From an uncultured Acetatifactor sp. (GTDB lineage Bacteria; Bacillota; Clostridia; Lachnospirales; Lachnospiraceae): a DNA stretch of 26,115 nucleotides. This document shows, in pieces, positions 15,672 to 23,358 of this stretch; the first letter of the stretch is position 1, and every line of letters starts with the position of its first letter. The DNA lies in the NCBI GenBank assembly GCA_910586435.1, contig CAJUGT010000045.1:1-26115 (forward strand), given 5' to 3'. The position numbers were made by a program, and so were the translations under genes. The notes under the pieces were generated by a model. That model was not told where the DNA came from, did no database searches, and saw nothing but the letters and a program-made list of their open reading frames with translations.

Positions 15672-16760
15672 TCAATTCCGTTCTGTAATATACCCTTGTG
15701 CCTTCAGCAATTCCGCACAGAGAATTGCGCCCCCTGCTGCTCCTCTGACTGTATTATGGGACAAGCCGATAAATTTATAATCATATACCGTATCCTCTCT
15801 AAGACGTCCCACACTGATTCCCATCCCTCTCTCATAGTCCACATCCAATGCCACCTGAGGTCTGTTGTCCTCCTCCAGATATTGAATAAACTGTTTGGGC
15901 GCACTGGGCAGCTGAAGTCTCTGGGGTTCACCGGAAAATTCTTTCAGCTTCTGAATCAGCTGTTCTTTGGAAGGTTTCTTATTAAACTTCACAAATACCG
16001 CCGCCGTATGCCCGTTCAGCACCGGGACTCTGATACATTGGCAGGTAATCACCGGACTCTGGGCCGGAACAATCACACCATCCTGAATTTTTCCCCAAAT
16101 GCGCAAGGGCTCTTTCTCACTCTTCTCTTCCTCCCCGCCTATATAGGGAATGATATTGCCCAGCATCTCAGGCCAGTCCTTAAAAGTCTTACCTGCGCCG
16201 GAAATAGCCTGATATGTGGTAGCAACCACTTCCACAGGCTCAAATTCTTTCCATGCGGTAAGTACCGGCGCGTAACTTTGAATGGAACAGTTTGGTTTTA
16301 CCGCCACAAAGCCCCTCACGGTTCCCAAACGTTTCCTTTGAAATTCTATCACTCCCATATGCTCCGGATTAATCTCCGGCACCACCATGGGCACATCGGG
16401 CGTCCATCTGTGGGCACTGTTGTTAGATACCACAGGAGTCTCCGTTTTCGCATAGTCTTCTTCTATTTTCTTAATTTCCTCTTTGGTCATGTCCACTGCG
16501 CTGAATACAAAGTCAACCTCAGCGGCAACCTTTTCCACTTCGCTTACATTCATGACCACTATATTTTTTACCGCCTCCGGCATGGGAGTATCCATCTTCC
16601 ATCTCTCGCCCACAGCCTCTTCATAAGTCTTTCCTGCGGAACGCAAACTTGCCGCAATGGTAGTCACCTCAAACCATGGATGATTCTCCAATAAAGAAAT
16701 AAAGCGCTGTCCTACCATTCCTGTTCCGCCCAAAATACCAACTCTTAACTTTTCACTCAT
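15672..16760 (-). CDS. asd: Aspartate-semialdehyde dehydrogenase
   Basis: Converts aspartyl-4-phosphate to aspartate-4-semialdehyde with NADPH, the branch point for lysine/diaminopimelate, threonine and methionine. The start is the ATG at 16760, preceded by AGAGGAG and seven bases, giving 362 residues; the upstream extension (RNWKRRKK) is not needed. The N-terminus has the nucleotide-binding GILGGTGMVGQRF (8-20). The catalytic cysteine is in VKPNCSIQSY (C158), and the acid-base histidine is likely in VLNGHTAAV (H251). AISGAGKTF (185-193) is also typical. The sequence belongs to the longer archaeal/fungal-type ASADH branch that is common in Clostridia. It follows argH by 59 bases, with a hairpin in the gap. 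Confidence 0.95.
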   Translation of the reverse strand: MSEKLRVGILGGTGMVGQRFISLLENHPWFEVTTIAASLRSAGKTYEEAVGERWKMDTPMPEAVKNIVVMNVSEVEKVAAEVDFVFSAVDMTKEEIKKIEEDYAKTETPVVSNNSAHRWTPDVPMVVPEINPEHMGVIEFQRKRLGTVRGFVAVKPNCSIQSYAPVLTAWKEFEPVEVVATTYQAISGAGKTFKDWPEMLGNIIPYIGGEEEKSEKEPLRIWGKIQDGVIVPAQSPVITCQCIRVPVLNGHTAAVFVKFNKKPSKEQLIQKLKEFSGEPQRLQLPSAPKQFIQYLEEDNRPQVALDVDYERGMGISVGRLREDTVYDYKFIGLSHNTVRGAAGGAILCAELLKAQGYITERN

Positions 16761-16777
16761 CTTTTTTCTCCTCTTCC

Positions 16778-16797
16778 AGTTCCTGCCCACAGGAACT
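16778..16797 (-). promoter_or_regulatory. Hairpin in the argH-asd gap
   Basis: AGTTCCTG pairs with CAGGAACT across a four-base loop, just upstream of the asd ribosome binding site. It has no T-tract, so it may affect translation or RNA processing rather than termination. Adjacent bases repeat TTGTTCCGC twice. Confidence 0.35.
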
Positions 16798-16819
16798 TGT
16801 TCCGCTTGTTCCGCTTTTT

Positions 16820-18199
16820 TCAGCTCTCTGTCAGATACTCTTTATATTGTTTTATCACTTTATTCATTGCTTCCAGTCCCGGCGCTCCTGTGGTCAGACG
16901 TTTTGCCACACAGGTTTCAAGGGAGACAGCGTCATAAATATCCGGTTCAAATTTATCGCTGATTCCTTTCAGCTCCTCCATGGAAAGCTTGTCAATGGAA
17001 GTCTGTCTCTCAATACAGTATAATACCAATCTCCCGATAACAGCGTGGGCATCCCTGAATGGAACTCCCTTCCCCACCAGGTAATCCGCTGCGTCCGTAG
17101 CATTGGTAAATCCTTTCATGGCGCTTTCGGCCATCCGTTCTTTCCTGAATTTCATAGTACGCAGCATGCCTGTGAACAGTGTCAAGCATCCCCGCACCGT
17201 ATCCATGGCGTCAAAGGAAACCTCCTTATCCTCCTGCATATCCTTATTATACGCAAGGGGAAGTCCCTTCATGGTGGTGAGCAAAGACATCAGCGCACCG
17301 TACACCCTTCCGGTTTTTCCCCGCACAAGCTCCGCAATATCAGGGTTCTTCTTCTGAGGCATAATACTGCTTCCGGTAGAATATGCGTCATCAATCTCCA
17401 CAAACTGATACTCATTGGAATTCCAGATAATAATCTCTTCACTGAACCGGCTCAAATGCATCATAATCGTGGAAAGCGCTGACAGGAACTCTATGAGATA
17501 ATCCCTGTCCGACACAGAATCCATGCTGTTCTGAGTGACTCCGGCAAATTCCATCAGCGACGCAGCATACTCCCTGTCCAGCGGATAAGTGGTGCCTGCC
17601 AGTGCCCCGGCCCCAAGAGGACAGAGATTCATCCTCTGATATATATCCGCCATACGCTGTCTGTCCCGCCGAAACATCTCAAAATACGCGCCATAATGAT
17701 GTGCCAGGGTTACTGGCTGCGCTTTCTGAAGGTGGGTAAAACCTGGCATATATGTCTCCACATTCTCTTCCATTACCTTGAGTATCACCTCAAGCAGCTT
17801 CTTCAGCAGAGCGTCCGTTTCACACACTTGCTGTCTTGTATAAAGCCGCATATCCAGTGCCACCTGATCGTTGCGGCTTCTCCCTGTATGCATCTTCTTG
17901 CCTGCGTCACCGATTCGTTCTATCAGACGCGCCTCAACAAAACTATGAATGTCCTCGCAGGAATCATCAATCTCAAGCCTGCCTTCCTCCACATCCTTAA
18001 GGATATTCTGAAGTCCCCGCAAAATACTTTCCTTTTCATCCTCTGTGAGGATTCCCTGCTTTGCCAGCATGGTCACATGCGCAACACTGCCTTCCACATC
18101 CTGGCATAAAAGCCGCTTATCAAAATCTATGGACGCATTAAATTCATAGGCCAGCCTGTCCGTCTCCCCGGTAAAGCGTCCTCCCCATAATTGTGCCAT
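16820..18199 (-). CDS. argH: Argininosuccinate lyase
   Basis: Last step of arginine synthesis: argininosuccinate to arginine and fumarate. Starting at the ATG at 18199 (GGGAG seven bases upstream) gives 459 residues, the family's usual length; a longer frame upstream is not needed. The N-terminus LWGGRFTGETDRLAYEFNAS is diagnostic. HTGRSRNDQV holds conserved substrate contacts. The fumarase/lyase signature GSSIMPQKKNPDIAE is intact, including the serine taken as the catalytic base. It is the first gene of the minus-strand run argH-asd-EAL-topB. No argG is in the window. Confidence 0.97.
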   Translation of the reverse strand: MAQLWGGRFTGETDRLAYEFNASIDFDKRLLCQDVEGSVAHVTMLAKQGILTEDEKESILRGLQNILKDVEEGRLEIDDSCEDIHSFVEARLIERIGDAGKKMHTGRSRNDQVALDMRLYTRQQVCETDALLKKLLEVILKVMEENVETYMPGFTHLQKAQPVTLAHHYGAYFEMFRRDRQRMADIYQRMNLCPLGAGALAGTTYPLDREYAASLMEFAGVTQNSMDSVSDRDYLIEFLSALSTIMMHLSRFSEEIIIWNSNEYQFVEIDDAYSTGSSIMPQKKNPDIAELVRGKTGRVYGALMSLLTTMKGLPLAYNKDMQEDKEVSFDAMDTVRGCLTLFTGMLRTMKFRKERMAESAMKGFTNATDAADYLVGKGVPFRDAHAVIGRLVLYCIERQTSIDKLSMEELKGISDKFEPDIYDAVSLETCVAKRLTTGAPGLEAMNKVIKQYKEYLTES

Positions 18200-18317
18200 C
18201 CTGATTCTCCCTGTCATCATAATTTTCCTGCGGTTTCGCACTGTGTAAGCATTGCTCCCCTGCTATCCCAGCTGCGTCACCGCCCAAAAGAACAACAAAT
18301 TCTTACTCCGTCAAGCT

Positions 18318-18346
18318 ATCTTACCATAAATGCCCCTGTAATGCAA
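18318..18346 (-). promoter_or_regulatory. Possible argH promoter
   Basis: On the minus strand TTGCAT (18341-18346) and TAAGAT (18318-18323) are spaced by 17 bases, about 120 bases before argH. The boxes are moderate matches. I saw no T-box or ARG-box pattern. Confidence 0.35.
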
Positions 18347-18502
18347 GAAAAGGTTATGCCCAAAAGCCTAATTGAAGTCACAAAATCCTGTACAGTTGTA
18401 AATCCTTCATAACAATTCTGTGACCTGTCTGAATTATTACCATCCTTCTGGAACTTCTTTCCCCATCCCCTCATACATTAATATAAAAAAGAATAGGATA
18501 GA

Positions 18503-19279
18503 ATGGCATATATGCATAATATCTTGGAACTGAAAAACATCGGCTATTCCTATCACAGTCTGCACGGAGAGACGAAGGCGCTGAAAGATATTTCCTTTGG
18601 TGTCCGGGAAGGCGAATTTATCGCTATTGTAGGTCCCAGCGGCTGCGGCAAATCCACGCTGCTTTCCATCATTGCAGGTCTCTTAACTCCCGAAGAGGGA
18701 ACCATTCTTGTCAATAATCCTGATGGTACCCTGCATTACCCAAAGATAGGCTATATGCTTCAAAGGGACCATCTTTTTGAGTGGCGCACAGTCTATCGCA
18801 ATGTTACTCTTGGCCTGGAGTTAAATCATAACATGACAAAGGAACGTCTGGATGTGGTGGATCAGCTTCTGGAAGATTATGGTCTGGACAAATTTCGTGA
18901 TAAACGTCCCAGCGAATTATCCGGCGGAATGAAGCAGCGGGCCGCATTGATACGTACTCTGGCCCTGGAACCCCAGCTGCTGCTGTTGGATGAGCCCTTC
19001 AGCGCTCTGGATTATCAGACCAGACTTTTCGTGTCCGCAGATATCTGCCGCCTCATACGGGCAGCCGGAAAAACCATGATTATTATAACCCACGACCTGT
19101 CAGAAGCCATCAGCCTTGCAGACAGAATTATCGTCCTGTCCGGGCGTCCCGCAGTAGTTAAAAACGAAGTCACTGTCAACCTGACGCTTGCTGACGACTC
19201 CCCTCTGGCTGCCAGAAACGCTCCCGAATTTCAGCAATACTTTAATATGTTATGGGAGGATATGACACATGAAAACTGA
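18503..19279 (+). CDS. ABC importer ATP-binding protein (SsuB/TauB/ThiZ-like)
   Basis: A 258-residue nucleotide-binding subunit of an importer of the nitrate/sulfonate/taurine/pyrimidine class. Walker A GPSGCGKST (44-52), a Q-loop near YMLQRDHLFEW (84-94), signature ELSGGMKQR (138-146), Walker B LLLLDEPFSALD (159-170) and the H-loop histidine in IITHDLSEA (197) are all intact. AGGA lies shortly before the ATG. The stop overlaps the permease start by 11 bases, so the two are translated together. No periplasmic-type binding protein gene is adjacent, so the substrate cannot be named; family members also import thiamine precursors. Confidence 0.93.
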   Translation: MAYMHNILELKNIGYSYHSLHGETKALKDISFGVREGEFIAIVGPSGCGKSTLLSIIAGLLTPEEGTILVNNPDGTLHYPKIGYMLQRDHLFEWRTVYRNVTLGLELNHNMTKERLDVVDQLLEDYGLDKFRDKRPSELSGGMKQRAALIRTLALEPQLLLLDEPFSALDYQTRLFVSADICRLIRAAGKTMIIITHDLSEAISLADRIIVLSGRPAVVKNEVTVNLTLADDSPLAARNAPEFQQYFNMLWEDMTHEN

Positions 19280-20084
19280 ACCCGGAAAGAAATTGACCCG
19301 TCAGGAAGAATTTGTCAAAATGCACAGAAGGCATCATCATGAGATTGCTTCCTGGCGAACAATTCTTTTTGTATTATTTCTTATACTATGGGAAGTCAGC
19401 GCAAGACTAAAATGGATTGACAGTTTTTTCTTCTCCAGCCCCAGCAGGGTTGCGCAATGTTTTATAGAACAATTAAAGCACAACTCCATGCTGTCCCATA
19501 TAGGAGTGACACTTTTTGAGACGCTTTTCAGCTTTCTTCTGGTTCTCCTGTTCAGCCTCCTTGTGTCCACCCTTTTATGGTATTCCACCAAACTGTCCGA
19601 AATTTTAGAACCCTACCTGGTAGTCCTCAACAGCCTGCCAAAATCAGCTCTGGCGCCTTTATTTATCGTATGGCTTGGCACCGGCACAAAAACCATTATT
19701 GTGGCTGGAATTTCTGTTGCCATCTTTGGTTCCATTATCAGCTTTTTTACCGGATTCCAGCAGGTAGACGCAGAAAAAATCACACTGGTCTATACTCTGG
19801 GCGGCAGCAGGCGTGACGCTTTTTTCAAAGTGGTGCTTCCCGGTTCCGTCCCCATCCTGCTCAGTACGGCAAAAGTGAATATTGGCCTGGCCCTGGTGGG
19901 AGTCATCATTGGGGAATTCCTGGCTGCAAGAAGAGGACTTGGCTATCTTATTATATATGGATCACAGGTGTTCCAGCTTGATATGGTAATCACCAGCATT
20001 ATTGTGTTGTGTATCATTGCCCTGATTTTCTATAAATCCATTCAGATTATTGAGCATCAGATTAAGATAAAATTCAAGATGTAG
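19269..20084 (+). CDS. ABC importer permease (BPD_transp_1 family)
   Basis: A 271-residue integral membrane protein with about six hydrophobic segments, for instance ILFVLFLILWEV (34-45), LFSFLLVLLFSLLVSTLLWY (86-105) and ITSIIVLCIIALIFY (240-255). The cytoplasmic coupling loop has the EAA-like pattern TLGGSRRDAFFKVVLPGSVP (176-195) that docks the ATPase. GGGAGG lies nine bases before the ATG, inside the end of the ATPase gene. In related operons a lipoprotein binding protein usually follows. Here only a hairpin and a recombinase remnant follow, so the binding protein is encoded elsewhere or lost. Confidence 0.92.
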   Translation: MKTEPGKKLTRQEEFVKMHRRHHHEIASWRTILFVLFLILWEVSARLKWIDSFFFSSPSRVAQCFIEQLKHNSMLSHIGVTLFETLFSFLLVLLFSLLVSTLLWYSTKLSEILEPYLVVLNSLPKSALAPLFIVWLGTGTKTIIVAGISVAIFGSIISFFTGFQQVDAEKITLVYTLGGSRRDAFFKVVLPGSVPILLSTAKVNIGLALVGVIIGEFLAARRGLGYLIIYGSQVFQLDMVITSIIVLCIIALIFYKSIQIIEHQIKIKFKM

Positions 20085-20110
20085 AAGATTTTTATTGTCA
20101 GCAATTTTGC

Positions 20111-20145
20111 AGGGGTAGGTGATAATTTCGCCTATCCCCTTTCGT
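20111..20145 (+). terminator. Likely terminator of the ABC operon
   Basis: AGGGGTAGGTGA pairs with TCGCCTATCCCCT (one bulge, one G-T pair) and is followed by TTTCG, 26 bases after the permease stop. Confidence 0.6.
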
Positions 20146-20175
20146 GTCACATTCCATGTCCTTACCTCTTTATGA

Positions 20176-20409
20176 AATAAGGAAAGTTTACCGCTACCCC
20201 GCCCTCCCGCAAAAAACGAGCCATATATACCTTCTGATGATGGCATTAAGCACACATTGGAATACGCAAAAGACACAGAATATGAAATTCCTATTACACT
20301 TGCCTGCCATGGCCTGAGAAAGTCACAGATATACGCTTTAACACTTGATGATATAAAGGAAAATGTAGTAAGTATTAATAAGGCCAAAATAAAGCCGCAA
20401 ACCCTATGA
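20176..20409 (+). pseudogene. Tyrosine recombinase (integrase) fragment
   Basis: A frame of 77 codons without its own start reads EPYIPSDDGIKHTLEYAK, then ITLACHGLRKSQIYALTLDD and VVSINKAK. This is the start of the catalytic domain of phage/ICE-type integrases, with the first arginine of the R-H-R-Y tetrad in GLRKSQI. The normal continuation, with the remaining tetrad residues, is missing: the frame stops at 20407. Both ends are therefore truncated. It lies 41 bases from the 3' end of tRNA-Thr, the usual attachment site of such elements, and probably marks an excised or decayed integrated element. Confidence 0.8.
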
Positions 20410-20446
20410 TTTTACTGAAAAATCTTAGATTTGCGGCTCTTTTCTT
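20393..20446 (+). terminator. Rho-independent terminator-like hairpin
   Basis: AGCCGCAAA pairs perfectly with TTTGCGGCT over a 28-base loop, followed by CTTTTCTT. It overlaps the end of the integrase remnant and lies just past the tRNA 3' end, which it could also terminate in the opposite direction less well. Confidence 0.6.
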
Positions 20447-20450
20447 ATAA

Positions 20451-20523
20451 AGCTCCCGAGGGGACTTGAACCCCTGACCTATTGATTACGAATCAATCGC
20501 TCTACCAACTGAGCCACGGAAGC
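20451..20523 (-). tRNA. tRNA-Thr (anticodon CGT)
   Basis: The cloverleaf folds fully on the minus strand: acceptor GCTTCCG / CGGGAGC (one G-T pair), D arm GCTC..GAGC with AGTTGGTA, anticodon stem ATTGA / TCAAT around TTCGTAA, and T arm AGGGG-TTCAAGT-CCCCT. The anticodon is CGT, reading ACG threonine codons. CCA is not encoded. A consensus promoter lies directly upstream and an integrase remnant lies at its 3' side. Confidence 0.97.
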
Positions 20524-20567
20524 CTGTCACTTTAACTACCCAAGGATATATTGACTTAACAAATAAT

Positions 20568-20595
20568 ATTATACACATTCCTGGAAATATTTCAA
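20568..20595 (-). promoter_or_regulatory. tRNA-Thr promoter
   Basis: Minus-strand TTGAAA (20590-20595) and TATAAT (20568-20573), the latter preceded by TGTG, are spaced by 16 bases and lie 45 bases upstream of the tRNA. Confidence 0.75.
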
Positions 20596-20717
20596 GATAT
20601 TTTTTTGTTTTTTGAAAAAACTTTCCCCGCCCCTAACTCTCTCCATTTTGTATTTAAGTATGCTTTTCATTATAAAATCATTTTTGCAAAACTATTTTTA
20701 TATGCGTAAAATTAAAC

Positions 20718-20746
20718 TTGATTTTTTAAGGCAGCTATTATATAAT
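20718..20746 (+). promoter_or_regulatory. Strong sigma-A-type promoter of the P-loop kinase-like gene
   Basis: TTGATT (20718-20723) and TATAAT (20741-20746) are spaced by exactly 17 bases. Transcription would begin near 20753, leaving a leader of about 150 bases before the gene at 20903. Confidence 0.8.
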
Positions 20747-20754
20747 CGAATTTA

Positions 20755-20790
20755 GATTGGAGGTTTGAAACTATATAGTTGGCGCCAATC
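20755..20790 (+). promoter_or_regulatory. Structured 5' leader
   Basis: GATTGG (20755-20760) pairs with CCAATC (20785-20790), enclosing the perfect palindrome AACTATATAGTT (20769-20780). It begins almost at the predicted transcript start. A 22-codon frame from an ATG at 20792 follows, without a ribosome binding site. I match it to no known riboswitch class. Confidence 0.4.
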
Positions 20791-20902
20791 ATATGTTCGG
20801 CGGCACAAACGCAGCATCGGATCACATTGATTTTCTTGGCCATGGCACGGTAGTCTTATAACTCGACACCATATGAGAAAAAATTGACAGGAGCTGATAA
20901 CA

Positions 20903-21364
20903 ATGGTAATTGGAATTTTTGGTGAGAGCTGTACGGGCAAATCTACCCTTGCAGACAAATTGAAAGAGAGTATAAACGCACAGGTTTACACTGGCAAAGA
21001 TTATCTTCGCCTGGAAAAGAATGAAATTATGGCAAAGCAGTCTTTCCAGACAAAACTAAGAGAAGCCGTCAACGGTGAGAATATCATCTATGTAATCTCG
21101 GAAAAAGAGCACTTGCCGCTGTTGCCCGATGGAAGTATTCGTATTTTGGTAACAGCTGACCTGGAAATCATAAAAACACGATTCGCAAAGAGAATGCACG
21201 GTAATCTGCCCGGACCTGTAGCAACCATGTTAGAAAACAAACATGGCTGTTTTGACATGGAACCCCACGACATCCATGTAATTTCCGAACATACAAATAT
21301 TGAAGATGTGTGCCAAAAAATAGCATCTATAACTATCTGCGCCCACGCCGCAAAGGAAGCATAG
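20903..21364 (+). CDS. Small P-loop nucleotide-kinase-like protein
   Basis: A 153-residue cytoplasmic protein. MVIGIFGESCTGKSTLADKL contains a clean Walker A (GESCTGKST, 7-15) near the start, as in adenylate/cytidylate/shikimate-type kinases. The segment IRILVTADLEIIKTRFAKRM (about 75-94) resembles the strand and arginine-rich helix (R-x3-R lid region) of cytidylate-kinase-like proteins. The tail IHVISEHTNIEDVCQKIASI is also kinase-like. The substrate is unknown, so no name is given. AGGAG lies nine bases before the ATG. It is transcribed from its own strong promoter with a structured leader, and converges on the epimerase gene. Confidence 0.75.
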   Translation: MVIGIFGESCTGKSTLADKLKESINAQVYTGKDYLRLEKNEIMAKQSFQTKLREAVNGENIIYVISEKEHLPLLPDGSIRILVTADLEIIKTRFAKRMHGNLPGPVATMLENKHGCFDMEPHDIHVISEHTNIEDVCQKIASITICAHAAKEA

Positions 21365-21391
21365 CATTCTTCAGCAGCGGCGCCGGAACGG

Positions 21392-21449
21392 TTGGCCTTC
21401 GGGGAGCTGCGCTCTGTCAAGCGCCCCCCGCCAGGCCACTGGAGGCCAA
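21392..21449. repeat. GC-rich inverted repeat between convergent genes
   Basis: TTGGCCT (21392-21398) pairs with AGGCCAA (21443-21449). Inside, GCGCT / AGCGC and runs of G and C can pair further. The stretch is much richer in GC than its surroundings and has no T-tract. It may be a terminator-like structure or an extragenic repeat; no second copy is in the window. Confidence 0.45.
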
Positions 21450-21477
21450 ATTGGATTCCGCAGTACTACGGGAAAAG

Positions 21478-22344
21478 TCAATTGACTGCCTGAATATAAT
21501 AATCCAAAAGTTCATATATCCAATCCCGAAGAACTGAAAATTGAAATCCTAATGTCCCCGCCTTTTCTGTGTTGATACTATATTCCGGTTCCCCATTATA
21601 AGGAGCATTTTCTCCTGTTTTGTCAATCACTGCCTTTGCGCCTGTCTTCTTTTCAACATACTCTATTATTTCCCTCAAGGAAATTGTTCCTTCCGAACTT
21701 CCGTTTATTGCCCCTTTCACATCTGCGTCAACCAAAAAAGCCATAAATTTTCCGGCTTCATCAGAACGAATGTATCCCATCTGATAGTCCAGATTATCTA
21801 TGTTCATCGGGACAGATTTCATGGTATGTTCTACATAATACAACAGTCTTTTCGTATAGTCATCTTTTCCTATTACAAAGGGGTATCTTACCGCAATCCA
21901 GTTTCTATCGGAATACTCCTGGCTTAAGGCACACTCAGCCTGCCGCTTTATCTCCTGATAAGAGAATGCTTTTCTATCACACCACACCAATTTTTTTGAT
22001 ATTCCGTTAAACTCAGACTCCATTGTATTAATATGCTTTGGATCATAAACCGATGTACTTGACATATGAATATATTTATCAAAATCAATATTATCCATTA
22101 CATATTTTATATCGTTTGAGCAGTAAGCAATTTTGTCAATTACAACATCATAACGGCTGCCGCTGAAAGCATTTTTTATGCTTGTTTCATCAGTTCTCTC
22201 CATAAAAATTCGCTTTACCTTGTCACCATATTCATCAGCCGCTTTTCCTCTTGTAGCAATTGTAATCTCATGACCTTTCGATAAAAGCTCATTTACCATA
22301 TGTATGCCAAAAAACCTGGTGCCGCCCATTACCAAAATTTTCAT
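21478..22344 (-). CDS. NAD-dependent epimerase/dehydratase (extended SDR)
   Basis: A 288-residue protein with an N-terminal Rossmann motif MGGTRFFG (6-13), the variant glycine motif seen in many extended SDRs of the CSP41/reductase type. Catalytic residues are readable: the serine stretch MSSTSVYD (94-101) and the Y-x3-K pair at Y129 and K133 (SYQEIKRQAE). RYPFVIG is the usual loop after the substrate site. The C-terminal region (GYIRSDEAGKFMAF, ISLREIIEYVEKKTG) is also typical. It is likely to act on a nucleotide sugar or similar small molecule, but the sequence does not reveal which. Upstream bases contain AGGAGA directly before the ATG. Confidence 0.9.
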   Translation of the reverse strand: MKILVMGGTRFFGIHMVNELLSKGHEITIATRGKAADEYGDKVKRIFMERTDETSIKNAFSGSRYDVVIDKIAYCSNDIKYVMDNIDFDKYIHMSSTSVYDPKHINTMESEFNGISKKLVWCDRKAFSYQEIKRQAECALSQEYSDRNWIAVRYPFVIGKDDYTKRLLYYVEHTMKSVPMNIDNLDYQMGYIRSDEAGKFMAFLVDADVKGAINGSSEGTISLREIIEYVEKKTGAKAVIDKTGENAPYNGEPEYSINTEKAGTLGFQFSVLRDWIYELLDYYIQAVN

Positions 22345-22442
22345 TTTTTCTCCTCTGATACTATCGTCTGCCTATTTTCAAGGATACACCTTCCCTGGCA
22401 GCTTCCGAGTCCTTTCCCTTACTTATTCACCAGTGAATTGTT

Positions 22443-23138
22443 TCAAATTCCTGCCCGGCAGGGCATAAACACAAAATTTGCGTCCGGCCCGGGTCCCTGC
22501 CCCGGGACAAATCGAAGAAAATGACTTTCCGGCTCCGTCCGAAGCCAATCTTCCAGCACATTGCTGTGTGCCCCGGGCCTGTTTTGCAGGTTTACCATGG
22601 TTTTCGGCTCCTCAAAATAAGAAAACAACACATTTTCATGTATGCTGATTAAGTGGTAGCGATCGCCTTCTATGAGTCCTTCTTTCACCAGCGCCAAGTG
22701 ATATTCCAGATATTCTTCCCACTTCCCCGGCGCTAACAGCGCAATCCTCCCACGGCGTAACTGGGGATTTCTTCCTTCTGTCCAGTGCCTCACATGCTTC
22801 GGCTGCGCATGGTAATAATAGGGCTGCATGGGTATCCACAGCCTGTCCTGGCCGCCCTCTTCTATCATCGGCGGCCATAGTTCCAAATAGGATGACATGG
22901 AAGGAAATAGTTCCTCTGGCACAATCCTTTTTCCCACACCTTCCGTATACAGAAACAGAAAGCGCCCATACTGAAAAAGACTCGCTGTCAGCAGCCAGCC
23001 CTCCTCTTTTGCCCATTCCATTTCCCCCTGGCAAAGTATAAATCCCTGCCCGGCCTGTTCCTCCTTGACATCATTTCGCAATACGGCCCGAAAACTGGCC
23101 CGCTCCACACCCTCTTTACTCCAGGATTCCTCTTTCAT
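22443..23138 (-). CDS. L-rhamnose mutarotase-like protein with two modules
   Basis: A 231-residue protein. The C-terminal part (about 128-210) resembles L-rhamnose mutarotase (RhaM, PF05336): RIALLAPGKWEEYLEYH (131-147) then HLISIHENVLFSYFEE (162-177) and DWLRTEPESHF. That family interconverts rhamnose anomers. The N-terminal half shows the same pattern more weakly (SFRAVL, GWLLTASLFQYGRFLFLYTE, SSYLELWP), so the protein may be an internal duplication of the dimeric alpha/beta-barrel module. The normal RhaM is about 105 residues. AGGGAG lies seven bases before the ATG. No rhamnose catabolic genes lie beside it, so the substrate is open. Family call is by eye only. Confidence 0.55.
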   Translation of the reverse strand: MKEESWSKEGVERASFRAVLRNDVKEEQAGQGFILCQGEMEWAKEEGWLLTASLFQYGRFLFLYTEGVGKRIVPEELFPSMSSYLELWPPMIEEGGQDRLWIPMQPYYYHAQPKHVRHWTEGRNPQLRRGRIALLAPGKWEEYLEYHLALVKEGLIEGDRYHLISIHENVLFSYFEEPKTMVNLQNRPGAHSNVLEDWLRTEPESHFLRFVPGQGPGPDANFVFMPCRAGI

Positions 23139-23233
23139 CCCGCAACTCCCTTCTCACACTTCCAGTCGTGCCATTCACTCTTCATCCCCCGTCCCCATGA
23201 CTGCCTGCAAACACTGGCCATCTGAAATCAAAG

Positions 23234-23358
23234 ACCCCGCTGCAAGCAACGGGGTATCAAGCTTGCAACGCCCCAAGGGGCGGGGTATTTGACCCTCGCA
23301 GCATTCGCCAACTGTCCGTGCAAGCACGGCCGCTTGGCTCATTGCCTGCGGAAATAAA
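23234..23358 (+). repeat. Interspersed structured repeat, right copy
   Basis: The element contains three short hairpins: ACCCCG/CGGGGT (23234-23255), CGCCCC-AA-GGGGCG (23269-23282) and CCGTGC-AA-GCACGG (23316-23329). Its right part (23304-23358) recurs at the start of the window. It fills the gap before the YfhO gene and overlaps that gene's last codons. The left boundary is a guess, since only one copy is complete. Confidence 0.8.

Noticed and set aside
15696..16694. 332-codon plus-strand frame opposite asd
   Set aside because: Antisense to a clear asd gene; His/Arg/Phe-rich sequence without a family or ribosome binding site.
18242..18502. T-box or arginine-responsive leader before argH
   Set aside because: No T-box consensus or terminator/antiterminator pair was recognised in the gap.
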